DNA of 64,000 nucleotides from JAJFIE01 sp964344255 (GCA_964344255.1 CAYFMQ010000001.1:434001-498000), one strand, 5' to 3'. Positions 42,204 through 51,624 are shown, numbered from the stretch's first letter. Translations and numbers: made by a program. Notes: a model not told the origin generated them from the letters alone.

Positions 42204-42587
42204 TCAGTAACGTCCCGCAGGCACACCGTGCGGGCCGCTCGATTCCTGGGATCGGGCGGCAGACACCACCAGTTCACCGAATTCACGCAGGAAGACCGAG
42301 CCCTTGACGGTGCGCTGGATCAGGACACTGCGCCGGTCGTTTTCATCGGGCTTTCGCCTGACCAGGCCCAGGTCGCTCAACCGGTCGATGGCGCGCGTGA
42401 CGGCAGGTTTTGATATGTTAAGCGATGAAGCCATGCCCCTGACCGTATGGGGCGGAGGCGTCAGGTAGACCGTCAGCAACATGGCCATCTGCCGGGCGCT
42501 CAGGTCCGGGGCATCGATCCGGACACTGTCGACAATGGCGCGGCGCCAGAGATCGAGAGCCTGTATCTCGGTAAGGTCGATTGACAT
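42204..42587 (-). CDS. MarR-family transcriptional regulator
   Basis: 127 residues. Winged-HTH core: LSARQMAMLLTVYLTPPPHT, recognition part MASSLNISKPAVTRAIDRLS and the wing DLGLVRRKPDENDRRSVLIQ. The N- and C-terminal dimer helices are short. Ligand and target are unknown; MarR proteins usually repress a neighbouring gene, which would be the leucyl aminopeptidase-like gene upstream on the same strand or the NDUFA9-like gene. Ribosome site is weak. Confidence 0.88.
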   Translation of the reverse strand: MSIDLTEIQALDLWRRAIVDSVRIDAPDLSARQMAMLLTVYLTPPPHTVRGMASSLNISKPAVTRAIDRLSDLGLVRRKPDENDRRSVLIQRTVKGSVFLREFGELVVSAARSQESSGPHGVPAGRY

Positions 42588-42667
42588 GACGCCATGCTAT
42601 CGATTTTGTTCCGATTCGGCAACAATTCTTCCCGAACCAAAAGAATCTCCAAGGCGTCTAAAGACAG

Positions 42668-44113
42668 TCAGCTGCCGAAACGTTCCGACAGATAAGAAAA
42701 CAGTGCCCGCATGCCCATGGCTTCACCACCTTCCGGCCTGCCGGGCCTGGACGAGATATTCCAGGCCATCATGTCGATATGCGCCCAGGACGGCGCTTCA
42801 CCCTTGTCGGGCTGGACGAACCGTTCAAGGAACAAAGCAGCAGTGATGGCGCCGCCGAAATTGCTGTCCGGCGAGTTGGTGACATCGGCGACCTTGCCGT
42901 CGATCTGGGATTTATAGCCATGCCACAAGGGCAGCCGCCAGAGCGGATCGGAAACCATTGCGCTATTGGAAAGAATACCGGCCGCCATCTCGTCATCGTT
43001 ACAAAACAGGGCGGGCACCTCGGTTCCGAGCGCCACTCGCGCCGCGCCCGTTAGGGTCGCGCAATCAATAATCAGTTCCGGCTTCTCAGTAACGGCCTCG
43101 GCCAGGGCGTCCGCCAGGATGACGCGGCCTTCGGCATCCGTATTGCCGATTTCGATAGTCAATCCTTTTCGGGTCGGAACGACATCCAGCGGCCGCATGG
43201 CGGATCCGTCGACACTATTTTCCACAGCCGGAACAAGCACCCGCAAGCGAACCGCCAGGCCGGCTTCCATGATCATGGAAGCAAGACCCAGGACCAGGGC
43301 GGAGCCGCCCATATCCTTTTTCATCAGCTTCATGTTGCCCGCCGGTTTTAAATCGAGCCCGCCCGTATCGAAACACACACCCTTGCCGACCAGCGTCACC
43401 TTCGGCGCAGTCTTCTTGCCCCAGGAGAAATCGATCAGGCGCGGCGCCTGGGCACTGGCCCGCCCGACGGCATGAATGGCGGGATACCCGGCCTTCAGCA
43501 AGGCGCCTCCCTTGATGACGGAAAATGACGCCTTGTGTTTTTTCGCCAACTTCCGCGCCTCTTTTGCAAGCTGCTCCGGCCCCATGTCGGAAGCCGGCGC
43601 ATTGATCAGGTCGCGCACCAGCCATGTCGCTTCCAGCGTGGAAAGAACTCGTTTCCTATCCGCCTGCTTCGGCCAAGCAAGGACAGTGATGTCTTTCTTC
43701 TGAACCGACTTCCCTTGTTTGGTCCCGTTGCTTCGATAGCGGTCAAAAACATAGCCATGCAGCCCCCAGCCCAGCGCCGCCTGTTCCGCGCGATCCTTGT
43801 CCATTGGGGCCTTGTCCGGCCCTGGAACGATCGTATAGATGCCCGGCGGCAGGGATTTCGCCACCGACGCCCAATCCCAGATTTCGCTGCCGCCCTCGGC
43901 CGAAAAACCGGCGGCGGCGGAAGTGAGCGAACCATCCTTACCAGACAGCAGACAGATACTTCCCGGCAGCGCCCTGAAATTGTTGGCGTCAACCCAGGCC
44001 CGGTGCTGCGCCTCAAGCGAGTCGCGCCAGGCCGCAAAATTTTCTGGCGTTACGGGCGTCACGGGAATGGCGCCTGTGGTTCTGGTGGAAAAGTATCTGT
44101 CCGGTGCGTTCAT
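42668..44113 (-). CDS. Leucyl aminopeptidase-family protein (M17)
   Basis: 481 residues from ATG 44113; an open frame reaches 44203 but adds sequence absent from the family. The two-metal M17 core is complete: GKGVCFDTGGLDLKPAGNMK, KKDMGGSA, and the family signature NTDAEGRVILADAL. Removes N-terminal residues from peptides in the cytosol. The N-terminal domain differs from PepA, resembling the PepB-like alphaproteobacterial group. Divergent from the GST gene. Confidence 0.92.
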   Translation of the reverse strand: MNAPDRYFSTRTTGAIPVTPVTPENFAAWRDSLEAQHRAWVDANNFRALPGSICLLSGKDGSLTSAAAGFSAEGGSEIWDWASVAKSLPPGIYTIVPGPDKAPMDKDRAEQAALGWGLHGYVFDRYRSNGTKQGKSVQKKDITVLAWPKQADRKRVLSTLEATWLVRDLINAPASDMGPEQLAKEARKLAKKHKASFSVIKGGALLKAGYPAIHAVGRASAQAPRLIDFSWGKKTAPKVTLVGKGVCFDTGGLDLKPAGNMKLMKKDMGGSALVLGLASMIMEAGLAVRLRVLVPAVENSVDGSAMRPLDVVPTRKGLTIEIGNTDAEGRVILADALAEAVTEKPELIIDCATLTGAARVALGTEVPALFCNDDEMAAGILSNSAMVSDPLWRLPLWHGYKSQIDGKVADVTNSPDSNFGGAITAALFLERFVQPDKGEAPSWAHIDMMAWNISSRPGRPEGGEAMGMRALFSYLSERFGS

Positions 44114-44221
44114 TTTTATGTCCCGATTTAGAAAGTTCGAAGCTGCATCATGAGCGCCCCTATCGTATGATCCTGATCCGATAATCACCAGCCGATTAGA
44201 CATTAGACAGGTAACGAAGCA

Positions 44222-44878
44222 ATGAAATCTCTCTCCATCGTCCTTGGCAACAAGAACTATTCATCGTGGTCGTTAAGGGCGTGGCTGGCCCTGAAGGCAA
44301 CGGGAGCACACTTCGATGAGGAAGTCGTTCCGCTCTATGAAGCCGACAGCCGCGAGCGCCTGCTCGCTCACGGGCCGTCGGCCAAGGTTCCTGTCCTGAA
44401 ACACGGCGACCTGATCATCTGGGATTCGCTTGCCATCTGTGAATACCTTGCCGAATTGTATCCGGATGAGGGCCTGTGGCCGGATGATCCGGACCAGCGC
44501 GCCCTGGCCCGGTCCATCAGCGCCGAAATGCATTCGGGATTCGCCGCTCTTCGTGGCGACATGCCCATGAACATGCGCGAATCCTTTCCCGATCACATCC
44601 CGGCTCCTGGTGTGGAAGAAGACATCGCCAGGATACAGGACATCTGGGTTCAATGCCGGGACGATTACGGGAAATCCGGCGATTTCCTGTTCGGCGAGTT
44701 TTCTATAGCGGATGCCATGTACGCGCCGGTTGCATCACGCTTCCAAACCTATAATGTTTCCCTCGATGGTGTATGCGCGAATTACGTTGACGCCATCCAC
44801 GCCTGGCCCGCCATGCAGGAATGGTACGAGGCCGCTCTCGTTGAACCCTATACGATCAACGCATATGTGAATCCCTGA
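44222..44878 (+). CDS. Glutathione S-transferase family protein
   Basis: 218 residues. The N-terminal thioredoxin-like domain starts LSIVLGNKNYSSWSLRAWLA with the Ser (SSWS) used to activate glutathione in the zeta/beta-like groups, then GPSAKVPVLKHGDLIIWDS with the cis-Pro and glutathione Ser, and an all-helical C-terminal domain. Substrate unknown. It is followed after 33 bases by the M24-family gene, so it may be first of a small operon. Confidence 0.9.
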   Translation: MKSLSIVLGNKNYSSWSLRAWLALKATGAHFDEEVVPLYEADSRERLLAHGPSAKVPVLKHGDLIIWDSLAICEYLAELYPDEGLWPDDPDQRALARSISAEMHSGFAALRGDMPMNMRESFPDHIPAPGVEEDIARIQDIWVQCRDDYGKSGDFLFGEFSIADAMYAPVASRFQTYNVSLDGVCANYVDAIHAWPAMQEWYEAALVEPYTINAYVNP

Positions 44879-44911
44879 ACCTGACAGGACACGAGGCATA
44901 AGGAAACATTC

Positions 44912-46060
44912 ATGACGAACGCCTGTGAAGCCCGGACCGCCAAGCTACAGCAACACCTGAAGGACGCCGGCGTCGATTTCGCCCTGCTGACGGACGGGGA
45001 CTCAATTGCTTACTTCGGCGGTTACTGGAATTATCTCGGCCTTGAATTCGGTCGCCCTACCTTGATGGTCGTTCCCGCCGATGGAGCGCCGGCAATCGTC
45101 ACGCCGCTGATGGAATCGCACATGTGCCGCGAGATGACCTGGCTCGACAACGTGCTGCCCTGGGAGGACGGCGACGGCGCGCCTTGGGGTGACGTCATGC
45201 GCCCCTTGTTCGGAACCGGTAAAATTACGTTAGGTATAGAAGCCGCAAAAATGCCGCCCATCATCGCCGGCTACATCGGCGCACGCATACCGAAGGCGCA
45301 GATTACCGACGTCAGCCGGCTCATCGGTGAAATCCGCGCCGTCAAGGATGCGGATGAAATCGTCCTCATGCGCCAGGCGGGACAAGTCGCCATCGCCATG
45401 ATGGATGCAGGCCGGGACGCCCTGGCGGAAGGCGTTCCCGAATACGAGGTCGCCATCGCCATCCTGGCCGGCGGCACGCGCAAGGCCGCGGAATTCCTGG
45501 ACCCTGTAAAGGATCACTACCATTCCCCCACCATCCATAACCTGCAGGTCCTGCAATCAGGCCATGACACCTGCATGGTGCACAGGCGCTCGTCCGTGCG
45601 GCGGCTGGAAAAGGGCGATCCGGTTTATTTCTGTTTCTGCGGCATGGTGAATTTCAAGCACTACAAGCTGGGCTTCGACCGAAACTTCTTCATCGGCTCC
45701 GCCACCGACGAGCAGATGCGCGACCATGAGACAACCCTGAAAGCCCAGAAAACGGCCCTGGACATGATCCACCCCGGCGTCGTGGCTGAAGACGTGCATG
45801 CCGCCGCCGATGCCGTCTACCGCGAAGCGGGACACGCCCCCGGATATCGCACCGGGCGCGCTATCGGTTATTCATTCCTGGAAAGCCCTGAACTGAAGGT
45901 CGGCGACAAGACCGTCTTGCAACCCGGCATGGCTTTCGCCGTAGATGGCGGCATTACGGTGGAAGGCAAATACGGCACCCGGGTCGGCGACAGCATCGTC
46001 GTCACCGAGGACGGGTTTGAATACCTGACTCCGTACCAGAAAGAACTGATGATCGTATAA
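44912..46060 (+). CDS. M24-fold hydrolase, creatinase-like (metal ligands largely missing)
   Basis: 382 residues with an N-terminal creatinase domain and a C-terminal pita-bread domain. The five metal ligands of Xaa-Pro aminopeptidases seem mostly replaced by eye: DPVYFCFCG lacks the first Asp, the LGFDRNFF Asp is kept, the HGIG His becomes TGRAIGY, the Glu of xEPG becomes FAVDGG, and the last Glu is replaced in GTRVGDS. This resembles metal-independent creatinases and ectoine-hydrolase-like enzymes more than peptidases. A dimethylarginine-hydrolase-like gene begins 4 bases later, which supports a C-N hydrolase acting on a small guanidino or amide compound. Ribosome site AAGGAAA. Confidence 0.78.
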   Translation: MTNACEARTAKLQQHLKDAGVDFALLTDGDSIAYFGGYWNYLGLEFGRPTLMVVPADGAPAIVTPLMESHMCREMTWLDNVLPWEDGDGAPWGDVMRPLFGTGKITLGIEAAKMPPIIAGYIGARIPKAQITDVSRLIGEIRAVKDADEIVLMRQAGQVAIAMMDAGRDALAEGVPEYEVAIAILAGGTRKAAEFLDPVKDHYHSPTIHNLQVLQSGHDTCMVHRRSSVRRLEKGDPVYFCFCGMVNFKHYKLGFDRNFFIGSATDEQMRDHETTLKAQKTALDMIHPGVVAEDVHAAADAVYREAGHAPGYRTGRAIGYSFLESPELKVGDKTVLQPGMAFAVDGGITVEGKYGTRVGDSIVVTEDGFEYLTPYQKELMIV

Positions 46061-46064
46061 CGCC

Positions 46065-46859
46065 ATGACCGAAGGACGTTCCTATCGCTTTACCCATTTC
46101 CTGTCCCGCACCCCGGCGCGGAGCGTTGTCGATGGCCTGCGCGACGGGAACGGCGACGATCCAAATCCTGAAAAGTTCGAGGCCCAGCACGCAGCCTACG
46201 TCGAAGCCCTCTTAGCGAGCGGCGGCAGCGTCAAACTGCTGCCCGCGCTGGAGGAATTTCCCGATTCCGTTTTTATCGAGGACCCCGCCATCGTTTCCGG
46301 CTCCACAGCCATCGTTCTCCGGCCCGGCGCGGAGTCCCGTTTCGGCGAAGCGTCGGCGCTGCGCCCCACGCTGGTTGAGACCTTCGATACCGTCATCGAC
46401 CTGCCCGGCGATGGTTTTGTGGACGGTGGCGACGTGCTGCTCAGCGACGACGAGGCCTTCATCGGTCTTTCCGCACGTACCGACCAGGCGGGGTTTGATG
46501 CTCTGGCGGGAATCCTGAGCGACCTGGGCTACCGTGCGCGGCGCGTTGAAACCCCGCCGGAGATCCTCCACTTCAAGACAGATTGCGGATTGCTGGATTC
46601 GGAAACCATCTTTTCCAGCCGAGCACTCGCCGCGACGGGCTGTTTCGAGGGTTACCGAGTCATCGAAGCACCGGACGGCGAGGAAGCGGCGGCCAACCTG
46701 ATCCGCGTCAACGACGTAGTCTTGCTGAGCGCCGGGCATCCAAAAACGGAAGACCTGCTAACGTCACAGGGATATAGCGTGAAAACACTGGACACCAGCG
46801 AAGCCGCCAAGGTGGACGGCGGCCTGTCGTGCATGTCACTCCGCTTCGCACTCAACTAA
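46065..46859 (+). CDS. Dimethylarginine dimethylaminohydrolase (DDAH)-like amidinohydrolase
   Basis: 264 residues of the guanidino-group-modifying pentein fold. Substrate residues lie in FPDSVFIEDPAIV, the catalytic His in PEILHFKTDCGLL, and the catalytic Cys in DGGLSCMSLRF near the C-terminus, matching DDAH layout. DDAH cleaves N-omega-methylated arginines to citrulline and methylamine or dimethylamine. The start lies 4 bases after the stop of the creatinase-like gene. Related agmatine or arginine deiminase-like substrates cannot be excluded. Confidence 0.87.
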   Translation: MTEGRSYRFTHFLSRTPARSVVDGLRDGNGDDPNPEKFEAQHAAYVEALLASGGSVKLLPALEEFPDSVFIEDPAIVSGSTAIVLRPGAESRFGEASALRPTLVETFDTVIDLPGDGFVDGGDVLLSDDEAFIGLSARTDQAGFDALAGILSDLGYRARRVETPPEILHFKTDCGLLDSETIFSSRALAATGCFEGYRVIEAPDGEEAAANLIRVNDVVLLSAGHPKTEDLLTSQGYSVKTLDTSEAAKVDGGLSCMSLRFALN

Positions 46860-46914
46860 CAGCAATTTCGCAAATGCGTCTTCGCAGATTGTTGCATTCT
46901 GCGCGGGATTTGCC

Positions 46915-47664
46915 CTAACGCATAACATCGCCGCCATCGAAGGGGATGGTCTGGCCCGTCATGAAGCCCGTCGCGTCGGATGCGAGCATGAGGACAAAGG
47001 CGGAGGTTTCCTCAAACGTTGTCATGCGCTTCAGCGCCGCCTTGTTCTCTGCGGCCTCAAGCTGCTCTTTCGTGAACAGTTCCTGTACCAGCGGACTGTC
47101 GACAAATCCAAGAGCGACACAGTTGACGTTGACGTAAGGACCCAGTTCCATGGCCATGGATTGCGTCAGCATGTTCACACCGGCGCGTGCGGCGGCATAG
47201 TTCGCATTGCCCACCCGGGCCCTTACGGCGGTGCTGGCCGATAAATTGACGATTTTTCCCTGTTTGGCGGCCACCATGTGCCGTCCCACGGCCTGGGACA
47301 TCAGGAAAGTTCCTTTCAGGTTCACATCCAGCACCCTATCCCAGGCTTCCTCGGACAACTCAAGAAACGGCGCATCCATGCTGATGCCGGCGTTGTTGAT
47401 CAGGATATCGATCCTGCCGAAGGCGCCCATGACCTCTTCGACCATAGCGTTGACCTCGGCGCTTGAGGCGATATCGGCCTGACAGGCAATGGCTTCGCCA
47501 CCGAATTTTGTGATTTTATCGACCACGCCCTTGGCGGCATCTTCCGATGCGGCGTAATTGACGGCGACCTTCGCCCCTTCGTTCGCGAAATCCAGGGCGA
47601 CCTGACGGCCCAGACCACGCCCGGCGCCGGTTACCAGCACCGATTTCCCTTCGAACCGATTCAT
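46915..47664 (-). CDS. Short-chain dehydrogenase/reductase with Lys-to-Arg change in the active site
   Basis: 249 residues starting at ATG 47664; an open frame to 47781 continues upstream into the regulatory palindrome and is unlikely. The NAD(P) loop VTGAGRGLGRQVALDF, the NNAGISMDAPF strand and the catalytic Ser in NLSAS (142/144) are normal. The catalytic Tyr156 is present in NYAAARAGVNML, but the Lys expected four residues later (YxxxK) is Arg160, encoded by CGC. The remaining fold ends TGQTIPFDGGDVMR. Closest to the FabG-like classical group. Whether it still catalyses redox chemistry is open. Divergent from the dimethylglycine-dehydrogenase-like gene. Confidence 0.88.
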   Translation of the reverse strand: MNRFEGKSVLVTGAGRGLGRQVALDFANEGAKVAVNYAASEDAAKGVVDKITKFGGEAIACQADIASSAEVNAMVEEVMGAFGRIDILINNAGISMDAPFLELSEEAWDRVLDVNLKGTFLMSQAVGRHMVAAKQGKIVNLSASTAVRARVGNANYAAARAGVNMLTQSMAMELGPYVNVNCVALGFVDSPLVQELFTKEQLEAAENKAALKRMTTFEETSAFVLMLASDATGFMTGQTIPFDGGDVMR

Positions 47665-47735
47665 TTTTCGTGTTTTCCCCTTGGTTCTTGTTGTTCGCGC
47701 CAAGATTAAGCGATTGGGGGGGATAAGGCGCAAAA

Positions 47736-47764
47736 ATTTTTCATATTCTTCCGAAATGAAAAAT
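47736..47764. promoter_or_regulatory. Operator-like palindrome between SDR and dimethylglycine-dehydrogenase-like genes
   Basis: ATTTTTCAT (47736-47744) and ATGAAAAAT (47756-47764) are perfect 9-base arms with an 11-base spacer. It sits near the middle of a 200-base divergent promoter region, about 70 bases from the SDR start and 100 from the other gene. The T-N11-A spacing at its core recalls LysR-type sites; no regulator gene is adjacent. Confidence 0.6.
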
Positions 47765-47864
47765 CTTGTTGAGAATTTCATTTATGGATACTCTCGTTTT
47801 CCCCGGACATTCGCACCTTGCGAACACTGCCGGAGCGCATCTTTTTTAGGGAATTGGACGGCTC

Positions 47865-50291
47865 ATGAAAACTCAGGCTCGCGTTGTGATTGTCGGTGGC
47901 GGCAATATGGGTGTCGGACTTCTTTATCATCTTGCAGAAGCCGGCTGGACGGATTGCGTTCTGCTCGAAAAGGGTGAGCTGACCTCGGGCTCCACATGGC
48001 ATGCTGCCGGGCTCTGTCCCAGCTTCATCGCCGATTACAACATGTCCAAAATTCATCACTACGGGAATACGCTGTATCCCAAGCTGGAAGAGATGACCGG
48101 CCAGTACGTAAGCTGGCACGGCTGCGGCGCGATCCGCTTCGCCACGAACGAACATGAGCTGGACTTCTTCAAGCTCGTCGCCGGGATCGCCGACAATTCA
48201 GGCGCCGAAATGGAAATTATCGATCCGGCGAAAATCAAGGAAATCGTTCCCTGGATCGAGCTCGATGGCGTGGTTGCCGGGGCCTGGACTCACACCGACG
48301 GACATGTAGACCCTGCGGGTGTCTGCAACGCCATGGCTGCCGCGGCAAAGAATCTGGGCGCTGAAATCGAGCGTGAATGCCTGGTGACAGACATCCAGCA
48401 GACCGAAAGAGGTGAATGGGAAGTCACCACCGACAAGGGCAAGATTGTTTGCGAGCATGTGGTCAACGCCGGCGGTAACCATGCCGGCGCCATCGCCGAG
48501 TGGAACGGCATTAATCTCCCCATTATCAACATGCAGCACCAATACATCGTGACCGACCCCTGTCCTGAATTCGTGGAAACGGACGGTGAAATTCCCGTTA
48601 TTCGTGACCCCAGGAACTCGTCCTACTATCGCCAGGAACAGAAATCGGCGCTGATCGGTCCTTATGAAACAAAAGGGTCGCGTATCGCCTGGCCGGCGAC
48701 GAATGGCGTTCCGGACTGGGCCTCCGATCACGAATTGTTCGAAGACGAGCTTGATCCGATCATGCCGTACCTGGAAGGCGTCATGGAAGCCATGCCGATC
48801 TGGGCCGAACTTGGTCTTCGGCGCGTGGTCAACGGCTCCATCCCGCATACGCCGGATGATAACCCGCTGCTGGGCCCGGTCCACGGCCTCAGGAACTACT
48901 GGCTCTGCTGCGGCTCGGCAATCGGCATTGCGCAGGGCGCGGGTTGTGGCAAGTACCTGGCGCAATGGATGATGAACGGCGAATCCGAGATTAACATGGC
49001 CGGTCTCGATCCGCGCCGCTTCGGTACCTATGCCGACGCGGATTACTGCCGCGCGAAGGGGCACCAGGCCTACGAGCACATGTATATCCTGCACCTGCCG
49101 GGCGAAGAACGGCCGGCCGCGCGTAACCGGCGCTGCACACCGCTGTTCGACAAGCTGAACGGTATGGGTGCGGTGCATACCGAGGCACACGGCTGGGAAC
49201 GTCCGAAGTGGTTCTCACTCAACGGTGAGGCCGAGGATGTCGGCTTCCGCCGCGGCAACACGTTCGATGCCGTCGCCAAGGAATGTGAAGCCGTGCGTGA
49301 GCGCGTGGGCGTCATGGATCTCTCCAGCTTCGCCAAGTTTGATGTGTCAGGCCCCGATGCCGAAGCCATGCTGGATCGGCTGACAGCCAACAAGCTGCCG
49401 AAACGGGCCGGTGGTATCGGTCTTACCCATATGCTGACGCGCAATGGCTGCATCGAAAGCGAAATGACGATCACCCGGCTCGCCGATGATCGCTTCTATG
49501 TATTGTCCGGCGCCGGCGCGGAAGAAAAAGACCTGGACATGATGACCCTCGGCAAGCTCGACGGAGAAGACGTCACCATCGCCAACGTCACCGACGATTA
49601 CGGCATGCTGGTGCTCACCGGTCCGAAATCGCGCGACGTACTGGGCCAGATTACGGATGCGCCGCTCGACAACGATAACTTCCGTTGGTTGACCGGTCAG
49701 GAGATCACCGTCGCCGGCGCAAACGTGCGCGCGCTCAGGGTTTCCTACGCTGGCGAACTGGGCTGGGAGCTTCATATTCCCATGGGCGATCTTGAAACCG
49801 TCTACGACGCCATCTGGGCAGCCGGCCAGGACCACGGCATCGCCAATTTCGGCGCCTACGCCCTCAACAGCCTTCGCATGGAAAAGGCCTTCCGTGGCCT
49901 GCATGCGGAACTAACCAACGAGATCACGCTGATCGAAGGCGACATGGAACGGTTCTTTGCGCCGGACAAGGGCGATTTCATCGGGCGCGACGCAACCCTC
50001 AAGCGCCAGCAGGATGGCATCGCCATCAAGGTGGCCTACGTCGAGGTTGATGCCACGGATAACGACGTCGTCGGTGGTGAACCGGTCTTTATCGACGGCA
50101 AGTGTGTCGGGGTCGCGACCTCGGGCGGCTACGGCCACGCTGTCGGCAAAAGCCTGGCATTCGTCTACGTGCCGCCGGAAAATGCGACGCCGGGCTCGGA
50201 AATGGAAATCGGCCTGCTGGGCGAACGACGCAAGGCCGTTGCCCTGGCGGAACCCGCCTATGATCCGAAGAGCGAACGACCACGGGTGTAG
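47865..50291 (+). CDS. Dimethylglycine/sarcosine dehydrogenase-like flavoprotein with GcvT domain
   Basis: 808 residues. The N-terminal DAO domain has VVIVGGGNMGVGLLYHLAEA and LTSGSTWHAAGLCPSF, where the His of WHAAG is the covalent FAD attachment site in dimethylglycine dehydrogenase. The middle FAO-type region is followed by a C-terminal aminomethyltransferase (GcvT) domain from about residue 440 (DVGFRRGNTFDAVAKECEAV, VRALRVSYAGELGWELHIP), which would pass the formaldehyde unit to tetrahydrofolate. It oxidises an N-methyl group of a small amino acid or betaine derivative. Single gene; its divergent partner is the variant SDR. Creatine or methylarginine breakdown by the preceding genes could supply an N-methylated substrate. 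Confidence 0.88.
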   Translation: MKTQARVVIVGGGNMGVGLLYHLAEAGWTDCVLLEKGELTSGSTWHAAGLCPSFIADYNMSKIHHYGNTLYPKLEEMTGQYVSWHGCGAIRFATNEHELDFFKLVAGIADNSGAEMEIIDPAKIKEIVPWIELDGVVAGAWTHTDGHVDPAGVCNAMAAAAKNLGAEIERECLVTDIQQTERGEWEVTTDKGKIVCEHVVNAGGNHAGAIAEWNGINLPIINMQHQYIVTDPCPEFVETDGEIPVIRDPRNSSYYRQEQKSALIGPYETKGSRIAWPATNGVPDWASDHELFEDELDPIMPYLEGVMEAMPIWAELGLRRVVNGSIPHTPDDNPLLGPVHGLRNYWLCCGSAIGIAQGAGCGKYLAQWMMNGESEINMAGLDPRRFGTYADADYCRAKGHQAYEHMYILHLPGEERPAARNRRCTPLFDKLNGMGAVHTEAHGWERPKWFSLNGEAEDVGFRRGNTFDAVAKECEAVRERVGVMDLSSFAKFDVSGPDAEAMLDRLTANKLPKRAGGIGLTHMLTRNGCIESEMTITRLADDRFYVLSGAGAEEKDLDMMTLGKLDGEDVTIANVTDDYGMLVLTGPKSRDVLGQITDAPLDNDNFRWLTGQEITVAGANVRALRVSYAGELGWELHIPMGDLETVYDAIWAAGQDHGIANFGAYALNSLRMEKAFRGLHAELTNEITLIEGDMERFFAPDKGDFIGRDATLKRQQDGIAIKVAYVEVDATDNDVVGGEPVFIDGKCVGVATSGGYGHAVGKSLAFVYVPPENATPGSEMEIGLLGERRKAVALAEPAYDPKSERPRV

Positions 50292-50434
50292 AACAGGTCA
50301 TTCACATTGTCCGTTCCCATGACTTAGATAACGTAACTGGTTTTCATACGCCTATTCACCCTTGCCAGAGATTCACTCTAACGCCATGCTGTTACACCTG
50401 ATGGATGTAACGGCTGGCGCGTGGGGTAAGACAG

Positions 50435-51541
50435 ATGTCCAGGACGAGCGAAGCGGATATGGAACTGAGGGCATGCGCCAATTCGCTGCTCGAAATTTTC
50501 AACAGGCATTATACGGACCTCGCCACGCCGCCCGACGAAAAGACGGTCGAGTCGGTCAAGGAAAAGCTTCTGCATGTCTGGACCACCTATTTTTCCGGCG
50601 GCCGCATCAATGAGGCCACCGACAAGGATGTCATCGGCGCCATTTGCCGCATTCCCTTTTCTCACTGGCCGGAATCCATCGCCATGGAGGTTTACACCGA
50701 ATTCACCCGGATCATGGGCAGGCCCGTCATCACGACCGTCAATACCCACCGCACAAACGAAGAGAGCCGTTATCTTCTCAAGTATGCCGGTGACGACACC
50801 TCACAATCGGGTGAAAACGGCATCATAGAACAGATCTTCAAGACCATCGGCACACAAAACAAATGGTGCGTGGAATTCGGCGCCTGGGACGGGATCAAGA
50901 ACAGCAACACCCATTCGCTTGTCGGCGAAAGCGACTGGCACGGCGTTCTGATCGAAGGCCATGAAAACCGTTTCCTCAATTTGCGGAAAACCTATGAAGG
51001 TAACGACAGGGCCAACCTGTTCAATGAATACGTCGCTTTTGACGAAACCAAGAATTCCCTCGATTACCTTCTGGGATGCACGGACATTCCGCAGGATTAC
51101 GACCTGATGATCGTCGATATCGACGGCAACGACTGGCATGTCTGGAACTCCCTGAAAAACTACCGTCCCCGCGTCGTCATCATCGAGCACAATCCGACCA
51201 TCGCCAATGACATCCTGTTCATCCAGGAGAGAAACAAGGATGTGCAACAGGGGTGCTCACTTCGCGCCCTCGTCATGCTGGGCAAGGAAAAAGGCTACGA
51301 GCTTATCTGCACGACGAACTACAACGGCATTTTTGTGGTGAAGGAAGAGTTTGAAAAATTCGACATCGCCGACAATTCAATCGACGCCATGCACGTCCCG
51401 CTCATGGACGGCCACATTTTCCATTGCTACGATTCTTCCGTGCATTGCGTCGGCATGCCGCGCCTGATCTGGGACTGGGACAAGAAGGGAGCCGACTGGG
51501 CCATTCACATGCCGGACTGGTTTACCGTTTATGACAGATAA
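50435..51541 (+). CDS. FkbM-like SAM-dependent methyltransferase domain protein
   Basis: 368 residues. An N-terminal helical region of about 120 residues is followed by a Rossmann-like segment: NKWCVEFGAWDG resembles SAM motif I, HGVLIEGHENRFLNLRKTY gives the acidic ribose-binding Glu, and DYDLMIVDIDGNDWHVWNSL and PRVVIIEHNPTI complete the FkbM-type order. FkbM proteins methylate hydroxyl groups of sugars and polyketides. I see no sugar or natural-product genes nearby, so the acceptor is unknown. A single gene, converging on the second aminotransferase gene. Confidence 0.6.
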   Translation: MSRTSEADMELRACANSLLEIFNRHYTDLATPPDEKTVESVKEKLLHVWTTYFSGGRINEATDKDVIGAICRIPFSHWPESIAMEVYTEFTRIMGRPVITTVNTHRTNEESRYLLKYAGDDTSQSGENGIIEQIFKTIGTQNKWCVEFGAWDGIKNSNTHSLVGESDWHGVLIEGHENRFLNLRKTYEGNDRANLFNEYVAFDETKNSLDYLLGCTDIPQDYDLMIVDIDGNDWHVWNSLKNYRPRVVIIEHNPTIANDILFIQERNKDVQQGCSLRALVMLGKEKGYELICTTNYNGIFVVKEEFEKFDIADNSIDAMHVPLMDGHIFHCYDSSVHCVGMPRLIWDWDKKGADWAIHMPDWFTVYDR

Positions 51542-51564
51542 AATGATTTATCGTTACGACCGAT

Positions 51565-51595
51565 AAAAAAAACGCCCGGCTGGAGCAGCCGGGCG
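51565..51595 (-). terminator. Rho-independent terminator of the second aminotransferase gene
   Basis: The stem CGCCCGGCTG / CAGCCGGGCG (51573-51582 with 51586-51595) closes a GAG loop. On the - strand it is followed by a run of eight T (complement of 51565-51572), 30 bases past the stop at 51625. The + strand lacks a T-run. Confidence 0.9.
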
Positions 51596-51624
51596 CAAGT
51601 CGTTTGACAGGATAAAACGGGAGA

